This document shows positions 6,801 through 12,746 of a stretch of 21,158 nucleotides of DNA, in pieces. The stretch is from a virus: the IMG/VR virus record IMGVR_UViG_3300049893_003113, positions 1 through 21,158 of that record; one strand, given 5' to 3'. Both the position numbers and the translations under genes were made by a program. The notes under the pieces are model-generated. The model was not told the DNA's origin. It saw only the letters and a program-made list of their open reading frames with translations, and made no database searches. Position 1 is the first letter of the stretch; each line of letters opens with the position of its first letter.

Positions 6801-6896
6801 TCCGTGGAAGCACAAACAGGAGGGTCGCTGTCGAGGTGACAGGAAGCTGCCGGCCGTCAAAGCCGGTTTGCGCGGGTTCGAATCCCGCCCTCGGCC
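6801..6896 (+). tRNA. Degenerate tRNA-Leu(GAG)-like sequence
   Basis: The 3' part is tRNA-like beyond reasonable chance. It has a perfect T arm GCGGG-TTCGAAT-CCCGC (6872-6888), then CCTCGGC (6889-6895), which matches the 3' acceptor strand typical of tRNA-Leu. Before it are a long variable-arm-like hairpin CCGGC-CGTCAAA-GCCGG (6850-6866) and a 5-bp stem CTGTC-GAGGT-GACAG (6828-6842). The last resembles a tRNA-Leu(GAG) anticodon arm missing two T residues. The 5' side is decayed: TCCGTGG at 6801-6807 pairs only five of seven with the acceptor strand, and no D stem is seen. No CCA is encoded. It may be a pseudo-tRNA, an attP-like tRNA fragment or an unusual functional RNA. Confidence 0.45.
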
Positions 6897-6903
6897 TTCG
6901 CAG

Positions 6904-6914
6904 CTGGTAGACTG
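6904..6914 (+). repeat. 11-bp direct repeat CTGGTAGACTG, copy 2, promoter-like
   Basis: Second copy of the repeat at 6718. As TGG TAGACT (6905-6913) it could serve as the -10 of the sigma factor gene. Transcription would then begin near 6920, leaving a leader of about 17 bases before GTG 6937. Confidence 0.4.
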
Positions 6915-6928
6915 GATGCACTGCATCC
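6914..6928 (+). promoter_or_regulatory. Perfect hairpin over the first possible start codon of the sigma gene
   Basis: GGATGC-ACT-GCATCC forms a 6-bp stem with a 3-base loop, and the in-frame ATG at 6916 lies inside the left arm. If the RNA includes it, that ATG would be hidden. This is one reason to prefer GTG 6937 as the start. Confidence 0.4.
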
Positions 6929-6936
6929 TGATCGCC

Positions 6937-7671
6937 GTGGCACGCAAGCCTGCTAAGTTCCAGCTCAGCAAGGAGCAGCAAAAGCTTGCGGCTGCAAACC
7001 TCAACCTAGCACGCCGTGAGGCATGGCGCATTCAGCGATCGACTGGTATCGAGTACCACACGCTTGAGTCTGTGGCCTTTGAGGGGTTGTGCAAAGCCGC
7101 CTATCGCTATGATGCTGAGAGGCCCCACCCCGTCACGGGCAAGGCAATGAAGTTCAGCAGCCTGGCGGTGCCCACCATCCGCGGTGAGCTGCTGCACTGG
7201 GTGCGCGACAGAACCTATTCGATGCGCCTCAGCCACAAGATGAGGGAGCACTGGGTGAAAGGTCGGAAGCTGCTGTACGCAGGCGCCACTGACATCGAGG
7301 TTGCTGCCCAACTCTGCATCGACCTGGAGGAGTGGCAAGAGGTCCGCAAGGTGTGCTCTGGGCCGCCGCTGGAGCTCAAGGACCAGGCTACTCCCACCGA
7401 GCCCCTGGAACCGAACGAGGTCGACTTCGCTGGCATCTACCTCCGGGCAGCCGAGAAGGCCCTCGCCGACGTCTCAGAGACTCGCCAGCGCCTGCTTGGA
7501 GAGGTGGAGGTCTACCTCAGTGGAGCTGGCTCGAGGATCCCCCGCCAGGCCATTGACGCACTTCTCCATAGCGCCGGCTGCGCGACCACCGATTGGAGCG
7601 AGGTCGACATCGACTTGCTGGAGGGCTGGGAGGACCTGGGTGGCGGCCGGTGCCAGGGCAGTCTGTTCTGA
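6937..7671 (+). CDS. Phage RNA polymerase sigma factor lacking region 4
   Basis: 244 residues from GTG 6937; ATG 6916 would add seven. Sigma-70 region 2 is visible at about 17-85: AAANLNLARREAWRIQ, FEGLCKAAYRYD, then FSSLAVPTIRGELLHWVRDR. A region 3-like segment follows (SMRLSHKMREHWVKGRKLL, then GATDIEVAAQLCID with EEWQEVRKV). After about residue 150 there is a Pro/Glu-rich linker and a C-terminal part with no recognisable region 4 helix-turn-helix, the domain that binds -35 boxes. Such a factor would recruit core polymerase to promoters defined mainly by an extended -10. Many such elements without a -35 occur in this window. No Shine-Dalgarno is seen, so the start is uncertain. Confidence 0.82.
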   Translation: MARKPAKFQLSKEQQKLAAANLNLARREAWRIQRSTGIEYHTLESVAFEGLCKAAYRYDAERPHPVTGKAMKFSSLAVPTIRGELLHWVRDRTYSMRLSHKMREHWVKGRKLLYAGATDIEVAAQLCIDLEEWQEVRKVCSGPPLELKDQATPTEPLEPNEVDFAGIYLRAAEKALADVSETRQRLLGEVEVYLSGAGSRIPRQAIDALLHSAGCATTDWSEVDIDLLEGWEDLGGGRCQGSLF

Positions 7672-7673
7672 TG

Positions 7674-7682
7674 TGATATACT
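7674..7682 (+). promoter_or_regulatory. Extended -10 promoter candidate TGATATACT before primase
   Basis: TGA TATACT, preceded by G, in the 17 bases between the sigma factor stop and the primase ATG. The -10 hexamer ends at 7682 and the ATG is at 7689, where transcription would normally begin. The transcript would be leaderless or nearly so. No -35 box is visible upstream. Confidence 0.55.
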
Positions 7683-7688
7683 GGGAGC

Positions 7689-9284
7689 ATGGCAGTCTCC
7701 CACACCACACTGCAGGCGATCAAGTCTGCACCACTCTCCGCCCTGATCGAGTCGACCGGGGCCCAGCTCAAGCGGGTCGGGCACGAGTTCCTGACCCAGT
7801 GCCTCTGGCACGAAGATGCAAACCCTTCCCTGACGGTCAGCGATGACAAAGGCTTTTGCTATTGCCACGTTTGTCGCGGCGGCGGCGATGCTATCGACTA
7901 TGTCGGCAAGCGTTTTGGCCTGTCGTGGCGAGAGGCTGCTGAACGCGCAGCAGACATCCTCCAGGTGCGTTTCGAGGTTGACGATGAAAACCCAGAGGAG
8001 ACTGCTCGACGCCGTGAGGCTCGCAGGTCAGCCGTAGCCGCCCTGGAGGCTGAGCAGGCAAAGTTCAAGGCCAACATCCGCGACCCCAAGGCCGGCCGCA
8101 TCCGTCAGATCCTGCTGGACCGCGGGATCCAACGCGAGGCAGCCAAGGAGTTCGGGATCGGTTTCTCCTCGTCGGGCTTCTTCGCTGGCCGGATCACCCT
8201 GCCGATCCACAACCACCGCGGCGAACTGGTTGGGTTCACTGGGCGAGCCACAAAGCCTGATCAGGACGCCAAGTACAAGAACAGCTCCGACAGCGACCTG
8301 TTCCAGAAGAAGCAGCTGGTCTTCAACGAGGTGCGAGCCAAGGAGGCCGCCCGGGAAGCCGGATCGATCGTGTTCGTTGAAGGGCACCTCGATGTGGTCT
8401 CAATGTGGCAGGCCGGCATCCGGAATGTGGTCGCATTGCAGGGCACCGGTGCGCCCGATCCGTCAGTGCTCCAGCGCCTGACCCGAACGGTCAAGAACAT
8501 CATCCTGTGCTTCGACGGGGACGCTGGCGGCAAGAAGGCAGCAGAGCAGTTCATCGCAGCTGCTGGCCCGATGGCGATGGCCGGCGAGGTGTCGATCAAC
8601 GTTGTGACCCTGCCGGACGGCCAGGATCCGGACGAAGTGATCCGCACCGGGGGCAACCTCTACAACTTCCTCGCATCGGCCCCCTCCTGGCTTGACTGGG
8701 TTATCGACGTCTGGGCTGCCGCCCTGGACAAGGACGACACTGCGATGGTCACCGAGGTCGAGAGGAAACTCCGGGCCCTGATCGATGGACTCCGCTCGAA
8801 GGCCCTTCGTGCCCACTACATCGACAAGGCTGCCCGGGTCCTGGCGAAGAGCGAGAAGGAGGCTACCAGCATCGCGAAGGAGTGGGGCAACACTGAGTTT
8901 CGCCATTCCGAGTCGACCTGGAAGCTTCGGGAGTTCCCGGAAGCACGCCTGGCCGCGGAGAAGAGGCTGCTTCGCCTGTACACCCACAGGCCGGCGCTCC
9001 GCCCCTCGCTCAAGCCGCTCCTGGGACTCGTGCAGAACCCTGCCCTCAGATGGCTCTCAAACCGCCTGGAGGAGCTCGACGCATGTTCTTCCGTGGATCT
9101 GACTCCACACACCGCCATGGCCGTTGTAGCGGTGGCTGAGCCCCATTACATGCAGCAGCTCCGGACCCTGGTGCGTCCAAATGTGATCATCGATGACAGT
9201 ACTGGCGTCCTGCAGCATCTGTCTGCTATACTGGAGGCTGAGGTAACCCTACCTACCGAATCTGATGAACTTGACCCCGATTAG
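7689..9284 (+). CDS. DnaG-type DNA primase
   Basis: A 531-residue primase. The N-terminal CHC2 zinc finger is complete: Cys38, His41, Cys59 and Cys62 (CLWH ... CHVC), followed by GGDAIDYV. The TOPRIM catalytic core carries FVEGHLDVV with Glu231 and LCFDGDAGGKKA with Asp276 and Asp278. The linker LDRGIQREAAKEFGIGFS and the segment GRITLPIHNHRGELVGFTGR are typical of DnaG. The helical C-terminus (from about 330) would be the helicase-binding part, but no helicase is fused or seen here. It makes RNA primers at the replication fork. It starts immediately after an extended -10 element and ends with a 20-base overlap with the next gene. GGGAG at 7683-7687 is too close to the ATG to be a normal ribosome binding site. 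Confidence 0.95.
   Translation: MAVSHTTLQAIKSAPLSALIESTGAQLKRVGHEFLTQCLWHEDANPSLTVSDDKGFCYCHVCRGGGDAIDYVGKRFGLSWREAAERAADILQVRFEVDDENPEETARRREARRSAVAALEAEQAKFKANIRDPKAGRIRQILLDRGIQREAAKEFGIGFSSSGFFAGRITLPIHNHRGELVGFTGRATKPDQDAKYKNSSDSDLFQKKQLVFNEVRAKEAAREAGSIVFVEGHLDVVSMWQAGIRNVVALQGTGAPDPSVLQRLTRTVKNIILCFDGDAGGKKAAEQFIAAAGPMAMAGEVSINVVTLPDGQDPDEVIRTGGNLYNFLASAPSWLDWVIDVWAAALDKDDTAMVTEVERKLRALIDGLRSKALRAHYIDKAARVLAKSEKEATSIAKEWGNTEFRHSESTWKLREFPEARLAAEKRLLRLYTHRPALRPSLKPLLGLVQNPALRWLSNRLEELDACSSVDLTPHTAMAVVAVAEPHYMQQLRTLVRPNVIIDDSTGVLQHLSAILEAEVTLPTESDELDPD
9224..9232 (+). promoter_or_regulatory. Extended -10 promoter candidate TGCTATACT before the metallophosphoesterase
   Basis: TGC TATACT inside the 3' end of the primase gene, 32 bases before the ATG at 9265. 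The 11 bases TGCTATACTGG are identical to those at 10784. No -35 box is visible. Confidence 0.55.
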
Positions 9285-10536
9285 CCACCTGAGGGACGAA
9301 GTCCTGGCGGTGTACTCCGAAACCGGCTCCTATCTTGGTGCCGCGGAGGAGCTCTACCGCCGATACCCTCACCTCGCCAGGCCCAACCAGCTACGCGGAT
9401 ACATCCGCACTGAGGTGCTCGAGGGAATACGCGACCAGGAGGTGGTCGAGGAGAACGTGCGCCTGGCCAAGGGCATCCAGCGACTGCGCGACCAGAACCG
9501 CATTGCCAACAAGTCGTTCCGCGAGCACGCCCGGATCGAGAATGCGGTAACGCTTTACAACGATTCAATCGTAGAGGTCCTCACCGACGTCGGCAATGCG
9601 CTGGGGGAAGCTCCCATCCGCACCGGCCCCCTCAACCCGGAGGCAGCTGTTCTTGTCGTACACCTGTCCGACAACCACATGAACGAGCTGGTCAACCTGC
9701 CGACCAATCGCTTCGACTTCCAGGTAGCAGCCAAGCGGCTGGCCCTGCTGGCTCAGAAGACCAAACTCCTGGCCGAGGCATACGGCGCAGAGCGGGTGGT
9801 GGTGTTCTTCGGGGGCGACCTGATGAACAGCGATCGTCGTCTTGACGAGATGCTGGCCATGAGCACCAACCGTGCTCGAGCCACCCTGCTGGCAGTTCAC
9901 CTGTACAAGCAGTTCCTGGTGGACCTGCGAGCCGAGCTGTTCGTCGACGTGTTCGGCGTCACCGGCAACGAGTCTCGGGTGAAGGACAACCTGGGTTGGG
10001 TCGATGTGGTCGCCACTGACAACTACGACTTCACCATCTTCAGCATGCTGCAGGTGATCTTCGAGGCCATCGAGGACAAGGGCATGCGCTTCCATGACTT
10101 CCAGGCCAACGAGGTGGTCTTCTCGATCCACAACGAGACCTTCCTGGGCGTGCATGGCCACCAGGTCAGCGCCACCGACCAGAAGAAGTGCCAGGCCATC
10201 ATCGGCAAGTACGCTGCCAAGGGCGTGAACATCACACACATCCTGTGTGGCCACATCCACTCCACTGCGATCTCCGACTACGTGAGCCGCAACTCGTCCC
10301 TGGTGGGTAGCAATGCCTACAGCGAGGAGGCCCTGCAGTTCGTCTCAAAGGCCGCGCAGAACATCCACATCGTCACCAAGCAGGGGCTCGACGGCTTCAA
10401 GGCCGACCTGCAGAACGTTGACAACGTCGATGGGTACGAGGTATTATCGCAACTGGAGGCATACAACGCCCGCAGTGCCGACAAGGCTCATGACGCCATG
10501 AGCGAACCCCAGACCCTTATCAAGGTGATCATCTGA
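9265..10536 (+). CDS. Calcineurin-like metallophosphoesterase with HTH-like N-terminus
   Basis: A 423-residue protein with the full set of metal-binding motifs: LSDNH (Asp136, His138), GGDLM (Asp185), GNES (Asn235), VHGHQ (His297, His299) and GHIHS (His330, His332). This is the fold of Mre11/SbcD nucleases and related phosphodiesterases. Before it, residues 8-52 look like a helix-turn-helix (ETGSYLGAAEELYRRYP, then RPNQLRGYIRTEVL) and residues 55-105 a charged helix, so it probably acts on DNA. No SbcC/Rad50 partner is seen. A nuclease role in replication or DNA repair is inference; other phosphodiesterase substrates are possible. It overlaps the primase end by 20 bases and is coupled to glutaredoxin by TGATG. 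Confidence 0.85.
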   Translation: MNLTPISHLRDEVLAVYSETGSYLGAAEELYRRYPHLARPNQLRGYIRTEVLEGIRDQEVVEENVRLAKGIQRLRDQNRIANKSFREHARIENAVTLYNDSIVEVLTDVGNALGEAPIRTGPLNPEAAVLVVHLSDNHMNELVNLPTNRFDFQVAAKRLALLAQKTKLLAEAYGAERVVVFFGGDLMNSDRRLDEMLAMSTNRARATLLAVHLYKQFLVDLRAELFVDVFGVTGNESRVKDNLGWVDVVATDNYDFTIFSMLQVIFEAIEDKGMRFHDFQANEVVFSIHNETFLGVHGHQVSATDQKKCQAIIGKYAAKGVNITHILCGHIHSTAISDYVSRNSSLVGSNAYSEEALQFVSKAAQNIHIVTKQGLDGFKADLQNVDNVDGYEVLSQLEAYNARSADKAHDAMSEPQTLIKVII

Positions 10537-10733
10537 TGCCCAAAGCGACCATCTACTCCTCCAAGACGTGCCCCTGGTGCGTCCGTGCCAAGGCCCTCCT
10601 TGCGGGGCTGGGGTACGAGTATGAAGAAATCCTGGAAAAACACCAGGACTGGCCAACGGTACCTTATGTTATCGTGGACGGTCAGGCAATTGGCGGTTAC
10701 ACAGAACTGGCCCGGTACATCCGGACCCTCTAG
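10536..10733 (+). CDS. Glutaredoxin
   Basis: A compact 65-residue thioredoxin-fold protein with CPWC at 12-15, a TVPYV cis-proline motif (41-45) and GGYTEL (53-58), all diagnostic of glutaredoxins. It is shorter than typical bacterial glutaredoxins (about 80-90 residues). It is a likely electron donor for the ribonucleotide reductase encoded at 13187, reducing the active-site disulfide in the cytosol at the cost of glutathione. It is coupled to the upstream metallophosphoesterase by a TGATG overlap and is followed by an intrinsic terminator, so it closes the replication transcript. Confidence 0.92.
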   Translation: MPKATIYSSKTCPWCVRAKALLAGLGYEYEEILEKHQDWPTVPYVIVDGQAIGGYTELARYIRTL

Positions 10734-10762
10734 CACACCCGAGAACGAGATCAAGCTGATCG

Positions 10763-10784
10763 GCCCAGGCACCCCCTGGGCTTT
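10763..10784 (+). terminator. Intrinsic terminator after glutaredoxin
   Basis: Stem GCCCAGG (10763-10769) pairs with CCTGGGC (10775-10781) across a CACCC loop, followed by TTT. The short T tract makes it a modest terminator. The T tract runs directly into the extended -10 element TGCTATACT, giving a compact stop-and-restart cassette. Confidence 0.6.
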
Positions 10785-10792
10785 GCTATACT
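10784..10792 (+). promoter_or_regulatory. Extended -10 promoter candidate TGCTATACT before endolysin
   Basis: TGC TATACT abuts the terminator at 10763-10784 and lies 44 bases before the endolysin ATG. The position of a -35 box is occupied by the terminator stem, so no -35 contact can be expected. Confidence 0.6.
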
Positions 10793-10836
10793 GGCCGAAC
10801 AGCCACAGTCTCGTTTGTCGGATACAGGAGAGACAC

Positions 10837-11469
10837 ATGAAACTCAACATCAGCCTGATCCCACTGGCATTCCTCTTGACTGCCAACGCGATCATCCCAA
10901 TGCCACCAGCTCCACCCAGAGTTGCCGTGGTGATCCAACCCGATCCCGTCGCGACAGTCCTGGCAAAAGGAGAGGGCGACTGGGACTCCGTCAACAGGGG
11001 CCGGGCCGGCGACACTCCCGGCGGCATCAAGGCCATAGCAGGTAAGACCTTCTCTGAGCTCACAGTGTCAGAGGTCCAGCGGCTACAGAGAGGGAAGATC
11101 TTTGCCGTCGGCCGGTATCAGTTCATCCCCTCGACGCTCTCGTACGCCATCGAGAAGGCCGGGATCGACTCAAGCGAGCTGTTCACGCCAGAGGTCCAGG
11201 ATCGACTCCTGAAGGCCCTCCTGTTCTTCAAGCGCCCGGCGATCGGCGCCTACATCACCGGTGAGAGCGACGACATTGCGAAGGCCCTTGACGAGATGGC
11301 CCTAGAGTGGGCATCCGTCGCCTGGAGACATGGTCGCAGCTACTACGCCAGCACCGGCGGCAACAGGGCAAGTATTACAAGGTATGAAGCCTCCCTGGCA
11401 CTCCGGCAGGCAAGGGTGCTACACTTGGAGAGTCAAACGGAGGAATCCAACGATGAACCCAGTCCGTGA
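10837..11469 (+). CDS. Endolysin (muramidase-type) with N-terminal signal or anchor
   Basis: 210 residues from ATG 10837, with a Shine-Dalgarno-like AGGAG a few bases upstream. Residues 1-19 (MKLNISLIPLAFLLTANAI) form a short hydrophobic N-terminus, either a cleavable signal or a signal-arrest-release anchor. A Pro-rich linker follows. The catalytic part has GEGDWDSVNRG with a probable catalytic Glu46, TVSEVQRLQ and the AVGRYQFIPSTL motif (90-101) typical of phage lysozyme-like glycosidases and transglycosylases. It would cleave the glycan strands of peptidoglycan. The last 17 bases overlap the next ORF, and a promoter-like TGCTACACT lies in its 3' end. Confidence 0.87.
   Translation: MKLNISLIPLAFLLTANAIIPMPPAPPRVAVVIQPDPVATVLAKGEGDWDSVNRGRAGDTPGGIKAIAGKTFSELTVSEVQRLQRGKIFAVGRYQFIPSTLSYAIEKAGIDSSELFTPEVQDRLLKALLFFKRPAIGAYITGESDDIAKALDEMALEWASVAWRHGRSYYASTGGNRASITRYEASLALRQARVLHLESQTEESNDEPSP
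11417..11425 (+). promoter_or_regulatory. Extended -10 promoter candidate TGCTACACT
   Basis: TGC TACACT preceded by G, in the 3' end of the endolysin gene and 27 bases before the ATG at 11453. It would drive the block of very small genes behind the endolysin. It is weaker than the TATACT sites because of the C at the third hexamer base, and no -35 box is visible. Confidence 0.4.
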
Positions 11470-11617
11470 CTTCACAGTGGTCTACGAGGACGGTAACGGC
11501 ATCCGCCGCGAGCTGTACCTGAAGTCCACCTCCTGCTGTCAGGCCACACTGACGGCCAGGGAACTCTTGCCAGTTTCCTGCGAGATCAAGCGCACCTACC
11601 ACGACCCCAACTGGTGA
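11453..11617 (+). CDS. Hypothetical protein, 54 residues
   Basis: A short ORF with a strong CGGAGGA ribosome binding site ending about ten bases before ATG 11453, overlapping the endolysin end by 17 bases. The product starts with strands (RDFTVVYEDGNGIRRELYLK), carries a CC pair in the middle (STSCCQATLTARELL) and ends HDPNW. It has no recognised family or membrane segment. The TGATG overlap at its end couples it to the next ORF. Confidence 0.6.
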   Translation: MNPVRDFTVVYEDGNGIRRELYLKSTSCCQATLTARELLPVSCEIKRTYHDPNW

Positions 11618-11871
11618 TGGCAAAGACCAACTATACCAAGACCCAGCTGGCGGTCTGTGAGTTGTGCGACGAGATCCGTCACACCCTGGCGGTACACCCC
11701 AGGAGAGTCGGCTGGGTCGTCAGACCTCATCACACCGACAAGAAGGTGATCATTGGCCACAAAGACTCCGACGGCGACCTTGATCTCACGTCCGAGGTCA
11801 CCACCCTCATCCGCTCCCTGGAACACTTAGGACTGGTGAGCAAGTTCAACTACACCATCCAACCCCTCTGA
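11617..11871 (+). CDS. Hypothetical protein, 84 residues
   Basis: An ORF starting at ATG 11617 in a TGATG overlap. An in-frame GTG at 11614 is less likely. The pattern is helix (TKTQLAVCELCDEIRHTLAVH), two strands (VGWVVRPH and KKVIIGHKD), then a C-terminal helix. A CxxC pair (CELC) is present but isolated. No family is recognised. It lies in the block between the two lytic enzymes, so a lysis-related or late role is possible but unproven. Confidence 0.65.
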   Translation: MAKTNYTKTQLAVCELCDEIRHTLAVHPRRVGWVVRPHHTDKKVIIGHKDSDGDLDLTSEVTTLIRSLEHLGLVSKFNYTIQPL

Positions 11872-11873
11872 GC

Positions 11874-12104
11874 ATGACCCACGTCTACGTCTACCTGTTC
11901 CTGGGAGCGCTGATCGCCATGTTCCCCAAGGATGCGGCGATCTTTGCCCAGCTGTGCGAGCAGTGGGTTAAGCTTCATTACATGAATGCCAAGTGCTTCG
12001 TCCAAGCCTACTTCATGTGGCGTAAACTGAAGAAGGACTTCGGAGCCCTTGGGTTCCCCATCCCCCCGTTCAAGTTCATTCCTCTCTGGGAGCGCGACTG
12101 CTGA
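11874..12104 (+). CDS. Small membrane protein, holin candidate
   Basis: A 76-residue ORF with a hydrophobic N-terminal helix (VYVYLFLGALIAMF, residues 4-17) and a second amphipathic aromatic region (about 20-48), followed by a basic segment (WRKLKKDF) and a Pro/aromatic tail. A phage needs a holin or pinholin next to an endolysin, and this is the best membrane-protein candidate in the lysis block. The evidence is only hydrophobicity and position, and it could equally be an unrelated membrane protein. It is coupled to the next small ORF by TGATG. Confidence 0.55.
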   Translation: MTHVYVYLFLGALIAMFPKDAAIFAQLCEQWVKLHYMNAKCFVQAYFMWRKLKKDFGALGFPIPPFKFIPLWERDC

Positions 12105-12250
12105 TGGCCAAGCCTTCATCCTTCTCTAGCCACGTCCACCGTGACGGCCACACGATGGGCGACCGGAACAAGAAAACCTCCATCGGTGACGGGAAGCGCA
12201 AAGCCCGTTCGCTCAAGGGCCAGAAAAAGTACAAGGGACAAGGACGCTAG
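12104..12250 (+). CDS. Very basic 48-residue protein
   Basis: ATG 12104 overlaps the previous TGA as TGATG, and the TAG at 12248-12250 overlaps the next GTG. The product is rich in Lys, Arg and Gly, especially at the C-terminus (GKRKARSLKGQKKYKGQGR), and contains HVHRDGHTMGDRNKK near the start. Such a basic tail suggests nucleic acid binding or disorder. It has no recognised family. The overlaps on both sides make translation plausible. Confidence 0.55.
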   Translation: MAKPSSFSSHVHRDGHTMGDRNKKTSIGDGKRKARSLKGQKKYKGQGR

Positions 12251-12462
12251 TGCTGGTCCCATTCGGCTACATGCACAACCTCTATCAAAAGGCCAACATG
12301 ACTATTCCCTGTTCCCAGTGCAACAACTGCAAGAACTGCAAGTGCGACGGCAGTAGCACCACGGTTAATGCGGCCCCTGCTCACGAAAGCCCGGCCGCAG
12401 CATTCCGTGAGTATCTGGCCGCCAATCCTTCCAACCTCGAGGCAAGAATCTATGATGTGTAG
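12250..12462 (+). CDS. Small cysteine-rich protein
   Basis: An ORF of 70 residues from GTG 12250 (overlapping the previous TAG). ATG 12271 or ATG 12298 are alternative starts. The segment CSQCNNCKNCKC packs five cysteines in twelve residues, with CxxC spacing repeated and a final CxC. This suggests a metal-binding knot of zinc or copper, or a redox motif. The rest is Ala-rich and helical (ESPAAAFREYLAANPS). The family is unknown. Its role in the lysis block is unclear. Confidence 0.5.
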   Translation: MLVPFGYMHNLYQKANMTIPCSQCNNCKNCKCDGSSTTVNAAPAHESPAAAFREYLAANPSNLEARIYDV

Positions 12463-12553
12463 GGCTATTCCGGCAGACCTCCTCGCCGCCGTACTAGCTC
12501 GGGAACAGATGCTGTCAGCCCATCAGTCCATTATCCTTTCTCACGATGTTTGA
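12452..12553 (+). CDS. Possible 33-residue miniprotein
   Basis: A short ORF from the double ATG at 12452/12455 to the TGA at 12551-12553. It overlaps the previous gene by 11 bases and the next by 8. The product is a predicted helix (IPADLLAAVLAREQML) with a short polar tail. The only support is that it fills a gap of about 80 bases in an otherwise fully coding block. It could instead be a spacer between genes. Confidence 0.35.
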   Translation: MMCRAIPADLLAAVLAREQMLSAHQSIILSHDV

Positions 12554-12746
12554 CTTCCTTCGCCGCTACCTCTCCCCGTCGCTCTACAGTGTCTACTACA
12601 CCTATGGCATTGGCACCTATGTGCTTCGTCGCGTAGTGGCAGCCAAGAGCGAATACGAGGCAAACAGACTGTTCGACTTGATGATGGACGATGGCAACTG
12701 CCGCCGGCTGCCTAACGCCACCTGCAAAATTGATCCAAATGGATAA
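12546..12746 (+). CDS. Hypothetical protein, 66 residues
   Basis: An ORF starting at ATG 12546. The N-terminus is aromatic-rich (FDFLRRYLSPSLYSVYYTYGIGTYVLRRVV), possibly membrane-associated. The remainder is an amphipathic helix (SEYEANRLFDLMMDDGNCRRLP) that resembles short phage proteins describing a 'sequence read by position' pattern, without any known function. Its stop codon lies inside the hairpin at 12721-12754 that precedes the M23 peptidase. Confidence 0.6.
   Translation: MFDFLRRYLSPSLYSVYYTYGIGTYVLRRVVAAKSEYEANRLFDLMMDDGNCRRLPNATCKIDPNG

Noticed and set aside
6830-6896. Class I tRNA with a mini D arm and anticodon TCA (an opal suppressor reading)
   Set aside because: The loop would be CGTCAAA with G instead of the required T at position 33, and TGA is the usual stop codon throughout the window. 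The same bases fit better as a variable arm of a decayed tRNA-Leu.
6700-6896. Split tRNA-Leu with a group I intron (CCGAGG at about 6705 pairing with CCTCGG at 6889)
   Set aside because: The interval is too short for a group I intron, no conserved intron core is visible, and the left part lies in the terminase coding sequence.
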